A stretch of DNA of 64,000 nucleotides, from the NCBI GenBank assembly GCA_964388745.1, contig CAYMBP010000005.1:1-64000 (forward strand). The letters run 5' to 3'. The stretch comes from CAYMBP01 sp964388745. Lineage in GTDB: Bacteria; Babelota; Babeliae; Babelales; RVW-14. Under the pieces are notes generated by a model, which did not search any database, was not told the DNA's origin, and saw nothing but the letters and a program-made list of their open reading frames with translations. A program made the translations under genes and the position numbers. Positions 42,667 to 51,763 of the stretch are shown piece after piece (positions within the stretch are counted from its first letter, which is position 1; each line of letters starts with the position of its first letter).

Positions 42667-44085
42667 ATGAAGAAGCTACTAAAAATATTACAGGAAAAAA
42701 AGTCAACGCATATTCTTGTTATTGGTGATATTATTCTTGATCAGTATATTGTTGGCACTGCTCAACGACTTTCCCCTGAAGCCCCAGTTCCGGTAGTTCA
42801 AAAACATCATTTAGAAAATCGCTTGGGAGGCGCTGCTCAAATTGCGCTTAACTGTCATATCATTGGGTGTGAGGTTGACCTTATTGGAGTGATTGGAGCG
42901 CATGATTCTTCAGGAGAAAAATTATGCGCTCTTCTGGAGCAAAAAAACATTTCTCTTGCTGGAATAGTGAAAAGCAAAGATCGCTCAACAACTGTTAAGA
43001 CTCGTGTAATGGATCAACGACATCAATTGCTGCGTATTGATAGTGGCAACAAACATGCTCTCACTTCCCAAGAATGTGAGCGAGTGATTCAAAGAGTGTC
43101 AGTGTTGATGCGTGAGGATACCACGCTGTTGCTATCTGATAACGCAAAAGGTGTGTTGAGTGAAGATTGTATACAAACAATAATTGCTGCTGCCCATCAA
43201 CGAGGGTGCACTATTATCGGAGATCCCAAGGGGCCACATTTTTTAAAGTATAAAGGGATACATTATCTTAAGTTAAAAGAGAAAGAATTTAGTGACCTTT
43301 CTTCTTTGCTTAGACTAGATCCCTTAAAAAGTATGATTGAAAATTCTCGAGTCGCTTGTGCAAGGTTAGCCCTTGATGGTATTATTATCGTTCGAGGAAA
43401 TCGTGAAATTTTATTTATTTCACATGATCAATCTTTTTCAGTCCCTGTGCGAAAGCAAGAAGTAAATGATATAGCAGTTTTTAGTGATATGATTTTGGCC
43501 TATTTTGCTTTTGGGGTAAGCCATAGGTGTGGGATTAGAGATACATTGGCAATGGCAAATGAGGCGGCATCACTTTCTGCAAGTTACTCAAAAACTTATG
43601 CTGTTTCTCTTGAAGAGCTTTTAAGTTATTGTGATATTACTCATGGAAAACTTTGTGAATCCTGGTCTGAGCTTAAAATTGAACTTGATTGGCTTCGCAG
43701 AGAGGGCAAGCGAGTCATCTTGGCTTATGGTTATTTTGATGTGTTGCATGCAGGGCATGTATCAATGCTTCATGAAGCCCGACTAAATGGTGATATTCTT
43801 GTAGTTGCCTTAAGTTCTGATATATCAATTAAAAAAAATAAAGGGGTTGCAGGCCTTGTTAATAGGCTTAAAGATAGAGTAACAGTTGTGGCTGCACTTG
43901 ATGTTGTCGATTTTGTTGTAACGTTTGATGAAGAGACTCCGCTTGAGTTAATTACATATCTTAAGCCAGATGTTCTTATTAAAAGAGGCGATTATCAGGC
44001 GCAAGCGATTATTGGATACGAAGCAATTTGTGCATATGGCAGAAAGTTAAAAGTGAGCGGCGTAACTCAAGAAAATCAACAGTAG
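42667..44085 (+). CDS. hldE: HldE-like heptose-7-P kinase / heptose-1-P adenylyltransferase, kinase motif degenerate
   Basis: 472 residues from ATG 42667 (GAGGAG about 8 nt upstream). The N-terminal PfkB-type domain (about 1-315) has VIGDIILDQYIVG, RLSPEAPVPVV, GGAAQIALN and LSDNAKGVL. The anion-hole motif DTxGAGD is replaced by NDIAVFSD, and the family TPNxxE segment reads LKLKEKE. The C-terminal nucleotidyltransferase (about 335-472) keeps AYGYFDVLHAGHVSML with HxGH. The usual C-terminal STTxII is absent. The normal role is ADP-heptose supply for LPS core. The domain order is clear; full bifunctionality is doubtful. Confidence 0.85.
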   Translation: MKKLLKILQEKKSTHILVIGDIILDQYIVGTAQRLSPEAPVPVVQKHHLENRLGGAAQIALNCHIIGCEVDLIGVIGAHDSSGEKLCALLEQKNISLAGIVKSKDRSTTVKTRVMDQRHQLLRIDSGNKHALTSQECERVIQRVSVLMREDTTLLLSDNAKGVLSEDCIQTIIAAAHQRGCTIIGDPKGPHFLKYKGIHYLKLKEKEFSDLSSLLRLDPLKSMIENSRVACARLALDGIIIVRGNREILFISHDQSFSVPVRKQEVNDIAVFSDMILAYFAFGVSHRCGIRDTLAMANEAASLSASYSKTYAVSLEELLSYCDITHGKLCESWSELKIELDWLRREGKRVILAYGYFDVLHAGHVSMLHEARLNGDILVVALSSDISIKKNKGVAGLVNRLKDRVTVVAALDVVDFVVTFDEETPLELITYLKPDVLIKRGDYQAQAIIGYEAICAYGRKLKVSGVTQENQQ

Positions 44086-44118
44086 CAATATAGATAAATT
44101 TAAAAAGATTGCGTAACC

Positions 44119-45540
44119 ATGAAAAACATCGGGGTTGTAGGGTATGGGATTGTCGGTAAATCGGTTATTCGTTTTTTAAAAAAACAAAATAATTTCGGTG
44201 CAAAGCAAATTATTCTTTTTGATGAAAGGGTATTGTCTTCAGATGAAAGAGCTTCTCTTGAGAGTCTGAAAGTGGTTATTCCTCAAGAGAAAATAACATT
44301 TGAGCAATTTGCATCTCAATGTGATATTATTATCTCAAGCCCCGGTTTTAAAGTCCCTCATCAATTTAAAAAGTATTGTGTAACAGAGCTTGATCTTTTT
44401 TGTCAGCATTATAAAAAAAAGGTTATTGGTGTAACGGGAACTGTTGGAAAAACAACAATAGTTTCATTAGCACAAAAACTGCTCTCTTCTGATGGAGAAC
44501 GTTTTTTAGCTGCTGGTAATATTGGAAAGCCAATGCTTGATGTATGCTTTCAAAGCGAACAGAGTGATGGCGTGGTGCTTGAATTATCAAGTTTTCAGCT
44601 TGAGAATGTTAAAAAAGCTGACTGTGGTGTTGCGGTAATGGTAAACTGTTTTCCTAATCATTTAGATAGACATGGAACATTTGAGGAATACTTTAAAGCA
44701 AAATTAACTTTGATAAAAAGAACTCCTTCTACTGGTTCTATTATTACCACAGATGAGCTTTTTTATCATGATCTGTTTCAAAATTTTTGGCAAAAAAAGG
44801 TGAAAAATTTAAAAACATCAAGTATTAAAAATGAAGTTCCTCGTCTCATTCTTGTTGCTCAGAGTCGGAATTACTTAGGGTGGAATAATTTTTATGGAGA
44901 TAGTTTGCATATTGAAGAAGGTCTGATTGTTTTACATACGTGGAAACAAGGAATAATCGTTGACTCATTTTCTCTTGTTGATGTTTCTGATTTGTCAGAA
45001 ATAACATTCACTATGAATTGGTTATTTGTTATAGCCATGTTGCACGAGCATGGACTTCACCCTAATGAAATTAAAAGACGATTGATGGCTTTTGCTGTCC
45101 AAGGTCTTGGCGAACACCATCATCATCGCCTTGAGTTGTGTCATTCATATCAAGGAATTGATGTGTACAATGATTCTAAAAGTACTGTAATTCAATCAAC
45201 TAAGGCAGCTATTGATCAATTGTTTAAAAAAGGGCGGCGCATTCATCTCATTCTTGGAGGCCTTGATAAAGGAGTTGATCGTGCTCCGTTAGTTGAGTTT
45301 ATAAAAAGAAGGTCTCATTTGTTGCAGGTTTATTATTTCGGTGGTGCGCAGGCGTTGTTTGACCAAGCTGGCTATATTCATAAAAAAAGCCTTGAAGCGG
45401 TTATTGCAACAGTTATAAAAAATGCTCAATTTAATGATCTAATTCTTTTTTCACCAAGTGGTGCTAGCTTTGACATGTTTTCTGATTATAAAGAACGGGG
45501 AAAGCGATTTGTTGAGTTGATTAAAACCTTGGCACTATAA
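44119..45540 (+). CDS. murD: UDP-N-acetylmuramoylalanine-D-glutamate ligase
   Basis: Adds D-Glu to UDP-MurNAc-L-Ala in the cytoplasm. 473 residues. Rossmann-like N-domain (GVVGYGIVGKSVIRFL), ATP loop GVTGTVGKTT (Val where Asn is usual), LELSSFQLE, NHLDRHGTFEEYFKAK, then C-domain motifs NDSKSTVIQSTKAAI, LGGLDKGVD and FSPSGASFDMFSDYKERG. The last block is diagnostic for MurD. Followed 18 nt later by ftsW, a fragment of the usual division-cell-wall cluster. Confidence 0.94.
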   Translation: MKNIGVVGYGIVGKSVIRFLKKQNNFGAKQIILFDERVLSSDERASLESLKVVIPQEKITFEQFASQCDIIISSPGFKVPHQFKKYCVTELDLFCQHYKKKVIGVTGTVGKTTIVSLAQKLLSSDGERFLAAGNIGKPMLDVCFQSEQSDGVVLELSSFQLENVKKADCGVAVMVNCFPNHLDRHGTFEEYFKAKLTLIKRTPSTGSIITTDELFYHDLFQNFWQKKVKNLKTSSIKNEVPRLILVAQSRNYLGWNNFYGDSLHIEEGLIVLHTWKQGIIVDSFSLVDVSDLSEITFTMNWLFVIAMLHEHGLHPNEIKRRLMAFAVQGLGEHHHHRLELCHSYQGIDVYNDSKSTVIQSTKAAIDQLFKKGRRIHLILGGLDKGVDRAPLVEFIKRRSHLLQVYYFGGAQALFDQAGYIHKKSLEAVIATVIKNAQFNDLILFSPSGASFDMFSDYKERGKRFVELIKTLAL

Positions 45541-45558
45541 TGAAAAAAGGGGGAAAGC

Positions 45559-46710
45559 ATGAAGGTTAGTGAAGATCATGAACTTATGGTTATTTTGTAT
45601 AAATTTCTTGGTATTGTGAGCCTGCTTATTGGCATTGGAATGCTCTTTATTTATTCTGCAAGCTCAGTTTATGCGTATGAGCGTTTTGGTAGTGCGCATT
45701 ATTATTTTCATCGTCAACTTATTTCGCTTTTTGTTGGGTTATGTGCAGCTGCCTCGTGTGCTTTTTTCCCTTTGTTTCACTACAAAAAACTAATTCCCTT
45801 TATTTTTATTGGGTCTCTTTTATTAACTGCTTTGACGTTAGTGCCCGGTATTGGTGTTTCTTGCCATGGCTCTCGACGCTGGCTTTTAGGAACATCATTG
45901 CAGCCAAGTGAATTGCTTAAATGTTCATTATTTTTATATGTCTCTTACTTTGTAGACAAAAAAAAGTTTGAATTGCATTCTTTCTCGTTGACTTTTGTTC
46001 CATTGCTATCTATCATTGCGCTTTCAGCATTGGTATTGTTATGCCAGCCGGACTTTGGGTCTGTAGTAACAATAGTTATTACAATGTTTTTTTTCTTCTT
46101 TGTTATAGGCATTAAAATGAGGTATCTTTGGATTACGATTGGATGGAGTGTTCCTCTGGCTATTATTTTAATTGTAAAGAAAACTTACCGTTTACAACGC
46201 ATTCTTATTTATCTTAATCCTTGGGTTGATCCTCAAGGAAAAGGTTTTCAAATTATCCAATCCTTAGTTGCTATTGGCTCAGGGAGGGTATGGGGGAGAG
46301 GAATTGCTTATTCAAAACAGAAATTTTTTTATTTACCTATGCAGCATACTGACTTCATTTTTTCTATTATAGCTGAAGAAATGGGCCTTATTGGGGCTGT
46401 TAGTTTGGTACTTTTATATGTTCTTTTTATTTGGTATGGTTTTCAGCTTGCACAGCGGATGCAATTGATATTAACACAAGGAGTAATTTTTAATTCAGTT
46501 TTTTTTATAGCTCTTCAAGCATTTATGAATATGATGGTTGCAACTGCCATGCTTCCAACAAAAGGCTTAGCCTTGCCTTTTATTAGCTATGGGGGGTCAG
46601 TTTTAGTGAGCTCTTTGTGTATGATTGGTTTAATTGTTAATGCTGTTTACTTTGATCAAGCTGCACATAAGCGTATAATTGATCAGCGAAGCTATTCATT
46701 GTCGAATTGA
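45559..46710 (+). CDS. ftsW: Peptidoglycan glycosyltransferase FtsW (SEDS)
   Basis: Polymerises lipid II at the septum. 383 residues, about ten spans. SEDS landmarks: MLFIYSASSVYAY, GSRRWLLGTSLQPSELLK, LCQPDFGSVV (with the catalytic Asp region), WVDPQGKGFQIIQSLVAIGS, QHTDFIFSIIAEEMGLIG and LPTKGLALPFISYGGSVL. The murD neighbour favours FtsW over RodA. AAGGGGG precedes the ATG. Confidence 0.93.
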   Translation: MKVSEDHELMVILYKFLGIVSLLIGIGMLFIYSASSVYAYERFGSAHYYFHRQLISLFVGLCAAASCAFFPLFHYKKLIPFIFIGSLLLTALTLVPGIGVSCHGSRRWLLGTSLQPSELLKCSLFLYVSYFVDKKKFELHSFSLTFVPLLSIIALSALVLLCQPDFGSVVTIVITMFFFFFVIGIKMRYLWITIGWSVPLAIILIVKKTYRLQRILIYLNPWVDPQGKGFQIIQSLVAIGSGRVWGRGIAYSKQKFFYLPMQHTDFIFSIIAEEMGLIGAVSLVLLYVLFIWYGFQLAQRMQLILTQGVIFNSVFFIALQAFMNMMVATAMLPTKGLALPFISYGGSVLVSSLCMIGLIVNAVYFDQAAHKRIIDQRSYSLSN

Positions 46711-46811
46711 AACTTTCAGGTACTAAGTTTGACTTCCCTTTATTACATGACATACTTAACTTGTCTGTATTTATTTTGGATGGTGTCTGTTATTTATAAT
46801 AAGGGTTATTC

Positions 46812-49331
46812 ATGAAAATAATTTCTCATAGATTTTTATTTCTAGTCTTTTTTCTGAGCAATGTGGTCTGTGCAGATATGCCATTGCAAGAGACAAGCGA
46901 AGCCTATCAAGAAGATAGGGTGACAGCTTTTCAAGAAGAGCCTCCTGAATTTGATATAGAAAAGACGATGCAGCTTATTTGTCGTATTCAAAAAGAATGG
47001 CTTGCCAAGCAGCAGCGTCATCGGCAAAATATGCTACAGCAGTTACCTGAAGAAGCACAAGAGGCTATTCAGGAAGCAGAAAAAGCATACATGAATGTCA
47101 TTAATTTATTGAACATTTCCTATATTGCTAGAGATAAAGCGATTTTACTGCTAAAAGATTGTGAGCAGTTGAAAATTGAAGATGAAAAAGTATTTTACTA
47201 TTTTGATAAACTATTTCTTGCTATTGAACAAGGTTCATTTGATAAGTTATTGTATGGTGGTGCGTCTCATGATTATTTAGCTGCTGGGTTTTCGCCGGAA
47301 AAATTGCTTCAAGATGAAAATACTTTTGATTTTGATGGTTTGATGGGAGCGCTTACTGGTAAGAAAAAAACATTTGAAGATGCACTTTCTCGTGAAGAGT
47401 TGGGAGACCTTATTGAGCGGCTTAAAAAAGTTCGTATGACTTATGAATATGATGAACCTAAGGTTGCATTTTCGTTATGGGATGAATGTCTTGATTTACT
47501 TGAATGTATTTATGAGCAAAAAGTGTATAAAGCTGCACTTAAAGCATTTGATCAATTAAAGCCGCGAGTACAAACGGCTCGTACAGCTATTACTACTGCG
47601 TTGCAGTTTGTAAAAAAGGGGAATGATGCTTGTTGCTTGACAGAAGAAAAAAATACCATTAACGAAGAGGGCGAGGGTTTCTTTGCTGGTGATCAAGTAG
47701 CTGATCTTACACAGGAAGCAGAGGCTGCCTCTGAGACACCATGCTCTTTTTGGGAAAAGCAGCTTTATGGTTATAAGCGAAAAATGAATAGCTTGTATTG
47801 GTTGACTGCTGGTGTTGCAACCGATTCATTTGAGCTTTCGGAGCTTTTATTTAAATGTACGAGCTATGCTCATAGCATTGGGCAACAGTTTTTACATTTA
47901 TACGAAAAAGATATATATACTTTTCCTCCTACTTTGCAATTTTCACAAACAAGAACACCGCTTGATGTTGAATTGTTTGTTGTACGTCCTGTGCTTGGGC
48001 TGTGGAATTTTTTTAATATGCGTTCCCAGTTAATTGGGCAAATTGCTTCTCTTACTTTGAGTGGCCAAATCCCTCATGATCAGATTGACTATCCACAATT
48101 ATTAACATTAAATGCAATTATTGTACCTCTTTCCATGAAAACACTTCCTTATCTTTATGGAGAGTACAAGTCAAAGACAGAAAAAATATTTGAAAAAATT
48201 TCAGTTGCTTGGATTTATTATCATATATTTCACTGCCACTCGTTTGGACGGGAAGATAGTGGGTTTGATCATCCAGATACGGGAACATTTTGGCCTCGCA
48301 ATTATCGATACATGATAGATGCTGTGAGCTATGGCTTGCGAGAGGGGCAGGAGTATTGTGGACATAAAATTGCTCAGTCTGTTGCTTTGAGCATGAACCC
48401 TGAAACGCTTGATAGCTTAGAGAATTACTCTCTTGGGGTTATTAAGCCTGAGCTTATACCTTTTTTAGTTCGGGTTGCCTTTCCTCTTGTTGCACATAAC
48501 GTATTATCTGAAGATTATGCTATACCGTACGGTGATGGTGAACAACTTTCTATTTCATTGAAAAATCTTGTAAATTTAAGACCAATTGGACATGAGCATG
48601 CACCGCTTGGAGATTTATATAACTGGACTTCTTGGATGAATGTGCCTTCTTGGATGCAAGGGGCTGTGATGAGATGGACGTATGCATTGACTGAAAGCAG
48701 TGCGATTAGGCGAAGTGCGCATTTGCAAAAGTTTTATGTTGAATCACAAGTTTATTTTTATCTTCTTTCAAGTATTGGGGGATTTTGTGGGGGGCATATT
48801 GCTGTCAAATATCATGATCACGTTGCATCGGGACTAAAGTCACTTACACAAAGATGCGTTTCATTAGGTGGAACCTTGGGAATCTTTTCTGATGACGTTG
48901 TACATGAAGTCAATGATAGTTTGGTTGAAGGTTTTTCACTGATGATTGAGCAGTTGCGAGAAGGGTTGTTGTCATTTTTTATCGTCTCTTCAAAAGCTCG
49001 CGGTATGGCAAAATCGTACTTGATAAATAAGGAACGTTTAAGTGGCTCTGAAACCAACGAGTTGGTTATTAGTGGAGAAATTTTAGCCGCGATGCTTACT
49101 TTGTTAACGCAGGCACGCCTTCTTAAGTATTCTCAGTCTATAAGTATTATTCAGAAGTTTAAAGAATGCTCTGATAATGTTGAGGCTGTAGTAGATAGTT
49201 TGATTGGTTGTTTGCTTGAAAATGGTATTCGCTTCGTTGGGGAATCGCTCGGAAGTTCAACAGCACAGCTTGCTGGAGGTGTTGTCTGGCATAAATATGG
49301 TCCATTTATTTCTCCTCGCAATGATTCTTAA
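46812..49331 (+). CDS. Large signal-peptide protein, unknown function
   Basis: 839 residues with a clear signal peptide (FLFLVFFLSNVVCA). Mostly helical: an N-terminal coiled region (QEAIQEAEKAYMNVINLL), an acidic linker near 270-310, and a long C-terminal part with hydrophobic patches (about 395-470 and 520-560) and a Gly-rich segment SSIGGFCGGH. Scattered Cys. AAGGG upstream and a 42-bp palindromic terminator downstream define a single-gene unit. I recognise no family; large helical secreted proteins of this kind are candidates for host interaction. Confidence 0.75.
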   Translation: MKIISHRFLFLVFFLSNVVCADMPLQETSEAYQEDRVTAFQEEPPEFDIEKTMQLICRIQKEWLAKQQRHRQNMLQQLPEEAQEAIQEAEKAYMNVINLLNISYIARDKAILLLKDCEQLKIEDEKVFYYFDKLFLAIEQGSFDKLLYGGASHDYLAAGFSPEKLLQDENTFDFDGLMGALTGKKKTFEDALSREELGDLIERLKKVRMTYEYDEPKVAFSLWDECLDLLECIYEQKVYKAALKAFDQLKPRVQTARTAITTALQFVKKGNDACCLTEEKNTINEEGEGFFAGDQVADLTQEAEAASETPCSFWEKQLYGYKRKMNSLYWLTAGVATDSFELSELLFKCTSYAHSIGQQFLHLYEKDIYTFPPTLQFSQTRTPLDVELFVVRPVLGLWNFFNMRSQLIGQIASLTLSGQIPHDQIDYPQLLTLNAIIVPLSMKTLPYLYGEYKSKTEKIFEKISVAWIYYHIFHCHSFGREDSGFDHPDTGTFWPRNYRYMIDAVSYGLREGQEYCGHKIAQSVALSMNPETLDSLENYSLGVIKPELIPFLVRVAFPLVAHNVLSEDYAIPYGDGEQLSISLKNLVNLRPIGHEHAPLGDLYNWTSWMNVPSWMQGAVMRWTYALTESSAIRRSAHLQKFYVESQVYFYLLSSIGGFCGGHIAVKYHDHVASGLKSLTQRCVSLGGTLGIFSDDVVHEVNDSLVEGFSLMIEQLREGLLSFFIVSSKARGMAKSYLINKERLSGSETNELVISGEILAAMLTLLTQARLLKYSQSISIIQKFKECSDNVEAVVDSLIGCLLENGIRFVGESLGSSTAQLAGGVVWHKYGPFISPRNDS

Positions 49332-49461
49332 TTCAGCTATGCTCGCATCCCTGAAATTCATGTTCGCTGTTGCCAAGACTTTCGCACAGTGTAAGTGAGT
49401 GATAGGGTCTAGCGATAGAAGCTATTGCTACGCTTTAGTCTGATATTCAATAAATGTTATT

Positions 49462-49507
49462 AAGGGTCTGCCATTGAACAGTACTGTTCAATGGCAGACC
49501 CTTTTTT
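49462..49507 (+). terminator. 42-bp perfect palindrome followed by T-run
   Basis: 49462-49482 and 49483-49503 are exact reverse complements, followed by TTTT. Located 131 nt after the stop of the 46812 gene. Strong intrinsic terminator for the forward strand. Confidence 0.85.
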
Positions 49508-49618
49508 GTATCGGGACGAATCTGGCCATCAGGAGGGCCTTTTTAAGGTATGCCAATTTGAGGTATACTTTAAAAAGCTATATATGCAGGTAAATAATGT
49601 TATTTTTTGGAGGTTATT

Positions 49619-50299
49619 ATGAATATATTTCAATTATTTTTAATCATGACAGTGTTAACAGGCTTTGTTGTTTCACCAGTAAAGTCAATGATAAGTCTTT
49701 CTGATAAAGAGAGTCATTCAAATACAGAGGTGAATCAAGAAGATCAAAGGCTTGTTCCCTTAAAAGATATGTCTTATGAGAAAATGAAAGCATATTTAAG
49801 CTTTGATCAAAAAAAAAATGATCTTACGAATGAAGATCTTGATCAGGCGCGAAACCAGGTGCTTTCACGAAAAAAAACTTTTCGTGAAAAAGTGAGCAGT
49901 TACCAGTATTTTTTTATTTGGACAAGCAAGGAGAGAGCGCAACATGATTTGATTCAAGAGTTTTATGAATTCAGTGACGCCATTGATACGATTATCAAAG
50001 AGAAGCAAAAAATGAGAGTAAAATTTAGCGATTCTTTTTTTCAAGAAGCGAAGAATATTTTTTCTTTTTATAAAGAAAAAGAAAAAGATAGAGAGGAAAA
50101 AAATAGTCAAGATATAGCAGATAATCAAGACGAAAAATTATCTAGCTTAGCAAAAAAACGAAAAAATAATTTTGATGATGAAAGTAAAGACGGGACTGCT
50201 TTGAGTGAATTGTTAGTAAAGCGACAATGTATCCAAAATACATCAGAAGTAATAGATCTGACGACAGAAGATTCTGAAGCAGAGCCTGAAGGTTCATAA
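49619..50299 (+). CDS. Signal-peptide protein with NLS-like and SUMO-interaction-like motifs
   Basis: 226 residues from ATG 49619 (GGAGG 6 nt upstream). Signal peptide at about 1-22 (QLFLIMTVLTGFVVSPVKS). A charged helical region with likely coiled coil follows (about 60-165, KEKEKDREEKNSQD). The basic cluster KKRK is at 179-182, and near the C-terminus SEVIDLTTEDSEAEPE: a hydrophobic VIDLT core (211-215) followed by acidic residues, the form of eukaryotic SUMO-interacting motifs. A nuclear effector role is inferred. No conserved enzyme domain recognised. Confidence 0.75.
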   Translation: MNIFQLFLIMTVLTGFVVSPVKSMISLSDKESHSNTEVNQEDQRLVPLKDMSYEKMKAYLSFDQKKNDLTNEDLDQARNQVLSRKKTFREKVSSYQYFFIWTSKERAQHDLIQEFYEFSDAIDTIIKEKQKMRVKFSDSFFQEAKNIFSFYKEKEKDREEKNSQDIADNQDEKLSSLAKKRKNNFDDESKDGTALSELLVKRQCIQNTSEVIDLTTEDSEAEPEGS

Positions 50300-50422
50300 A
50301 TAATTTACTTTTATTTATGACTTTCATAAATGGTATAAGCGAAGCTTATATGTTAATAAGTAAGAGCTTTTTTACATAAACTTTAGATAAAATACTTTTT
50401 TTAAAAAAAGTAGCGAAAATAG

Positions 50423-50451
50423 TTGACAAAACTGGCTTACACCTTTAACAT
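50423..50451 (+). promoter_or_regulatory. Sigma70-type promoter for spoVG
   Basis: Perfect -35 TTGACA (50423-50428), 17-nt spacer, -10 TAACAT (50446-50451). Transcription would start about 90 nt before the spoVG ATG, leaving a leader that contains GGTACAGGAG. tRNA-Gln may be on the same transcript. Confidence 0.7.
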
Positions 50452-50546
50452 ATAGCCATGATTAGCTGGTATTGAAACGCGAGAGTTTGTGAAGGTACAG
50501 GAGATGTGGTAGAACCCATCAACTTGGTCTAACTTAAGGATCATAG

Positions 50547-50807
50547 ATGAAAATAACAGAAGTTAAAGTTTACCCTGCAAATGAAGGTAAACTCAAAGCT
50601 TACGCAACAATGGTTTTAGACGAGTGCTTCATTATTCGGGATATGAAGATAATTAAGAGCGAGAAAGGTCTGTTTGTATCTATGCCTTCGCGTAGAAAAA
50701 AAGATGGCTCCTTCAAAGATATTGTTCATCCGCTCAATGCTGATACAAGAAAAGAAATTGAAGAGAGGCTAATCGAAGAATACAAAAAAGTTATTGGAGA
50801 TGAGTAG
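50547..50807 (+). CDS. spoVG: SpoVG-family regulatory protein
   Basis: 86 residues, normal for SpoVG. Conserved MKITEVKVYP start, AYATMVLDECFIIRDMKII and the loop SMPSRRKKDGSFKDIVHPL followed by a charged helix. SpoVG proteins bind DNA or RNA and act as global regulators in several phyla, not only spore formers. No clear Shine-Dalgarno besides TTAAGGATC, whose AAGGA fits. tRNA-Gln follows 13 nt later and shares its terminator. Confidence 0.93.
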   Translation: MKITEVKVYPANEGKLKAYATMVLDECFIIRDMKIIKSEKGLFVSMPSRRKKDGSFKDIVHPLNADTRKEIEERLIEEYKKVIGDE

Positions 50808-50820
50808 AAAATAAATTATT

Positions 50821-50895
<75 letters not shown>

Positions 50896-50933
50896 AATTA
50901 GTTAGGTAATTACTATCGATAAAGTTACCGAGA

Positions 50934-50969
50934 AAAAAAAAGCTTCCCATTTTGAGGAAGCTTTTTTTT
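50934..50969 (+). terminator. Strong intrinsic terminator between tRNA-Gln and lpxA
   Basis: 14-bp stem (eight A, then GCTTCC; pairing with GGAAGC and eight T) with an 8-nt loop. It ends the spoVG/tRNA-Gln unit, yet stops only 17 nt before the predicted start of lpxA. Confidence 0.9.
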
Positions 50970-50986
50970 ATTCACCAGAAAGTTAT

Positions 50987-51730
50987 ATTCATCCAACTGC
51001 GCTGATTGGGCCAAATGTTGTTCTAGGAAAGGGCGTCAAGATTGGTCCTTACGTTGTTATTACTGGAAATGTTCAGATTGGCGATTATACCCGTATCTAT
51101 CATCATGTTTCTGTTGGTGGTCCAGCGCAAAGTATTGGCGTGATGAATGATCTAGGCATCATTCTTATTGGAGCACACAATGAAATTCGTGAATTTGTTT
51201 CTATTCATAGTTCAAAATTTCCAGATGGAAAGACGATTATTGGAAACCATTGTTATATTATGGCCTATAGTCATGTTTCTCATGATGTGCAGCTTGGAGA
51301 TTATGTAACTTTGACAAATAATGTGAATCTTGGTGGGCATACTATTGTTGAAGATCGTGCAGTGCTTATGGCAAATGCTGCAACACATCAGTGGTGCCGG
51401 ATTGGGCGATATGCGGCGCTATCGCCTTTTAGTGCAATACGGCAAGACTTGCCTCCATATGGGCTATATGTTGGGCAGCCTGCTTATTATTCAACTCTTA
51501 ACTCTGTTGCATTAAGGCGCGCAGGGATTGCAAAGAATTCGCAAAATAATCTTAAAAAAATTATGACACTTTTTTATCAGGATAATCTTTCGTTTGATGA
51601 GTTCTCGACAAAAATCAACAATGAGGCTATGTTGCATGGTGATGAACATGTTGTGTCTTTTGTAAACTTTGTCAGGCATAGCATTCATCATGGGAGAGGG
51701 GTGTCTCGGCGTGTTGCTCGAGACTTATAA
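50987..51730 (+). CDS. lpxA: UDP-N-acetylglucosamine acyltransferase LpxA (non-standard start)
   Basis: First committed step of lipid A synthesis: 3-O-acylation of UDP-GlcNAc. Left-handed beta-helix hexapeptides run from the very beginning (IHPTALIGPNVVLGKGVKIG, VQIGDYTRIYHHVSVGG). The catalytic region is MAYSHVSHDVQLGDY, and the C-terminal helical domain starts near LYVGQPAYYSTLNSVALRR. Homology begins at IHPTA, but the frame has no ATG, GTG or TTG there; ATT 50987 is the best-placed codon (247 residues, near the usual length). The first normal starts, GTG 51140 and ATG 51143, would remove about 50 residues of the helix. oxidoreductase and lpxI follow. Confidence 0.88.
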   Translation: MHPTALIGPNVVLGKGVKIGPYVVITGNVQIGDYTRIYHHVSVGGPAQSIGVMNDLGIILIGAHNEIREFVSIHSSKFPDGKTIIGNHCYIMAYSHVSHDVQLGDYVTLTNNVNLGGHTIVEDRAVLMANAATHQWCRIGRYAALSPFSAIRQDLPPYGLYVGQPAYYSTLNSVALRRAGIAKNSQNNLKKIMTLFYQDNLSFDEFSTKINNEAMLHGDEHVVSFVNFVRHSIHHGRGVSRRVARDL

Positions 51731-51763
51731 ACTAACCTTTTAACAAAGTTGGCAATAAAGATT

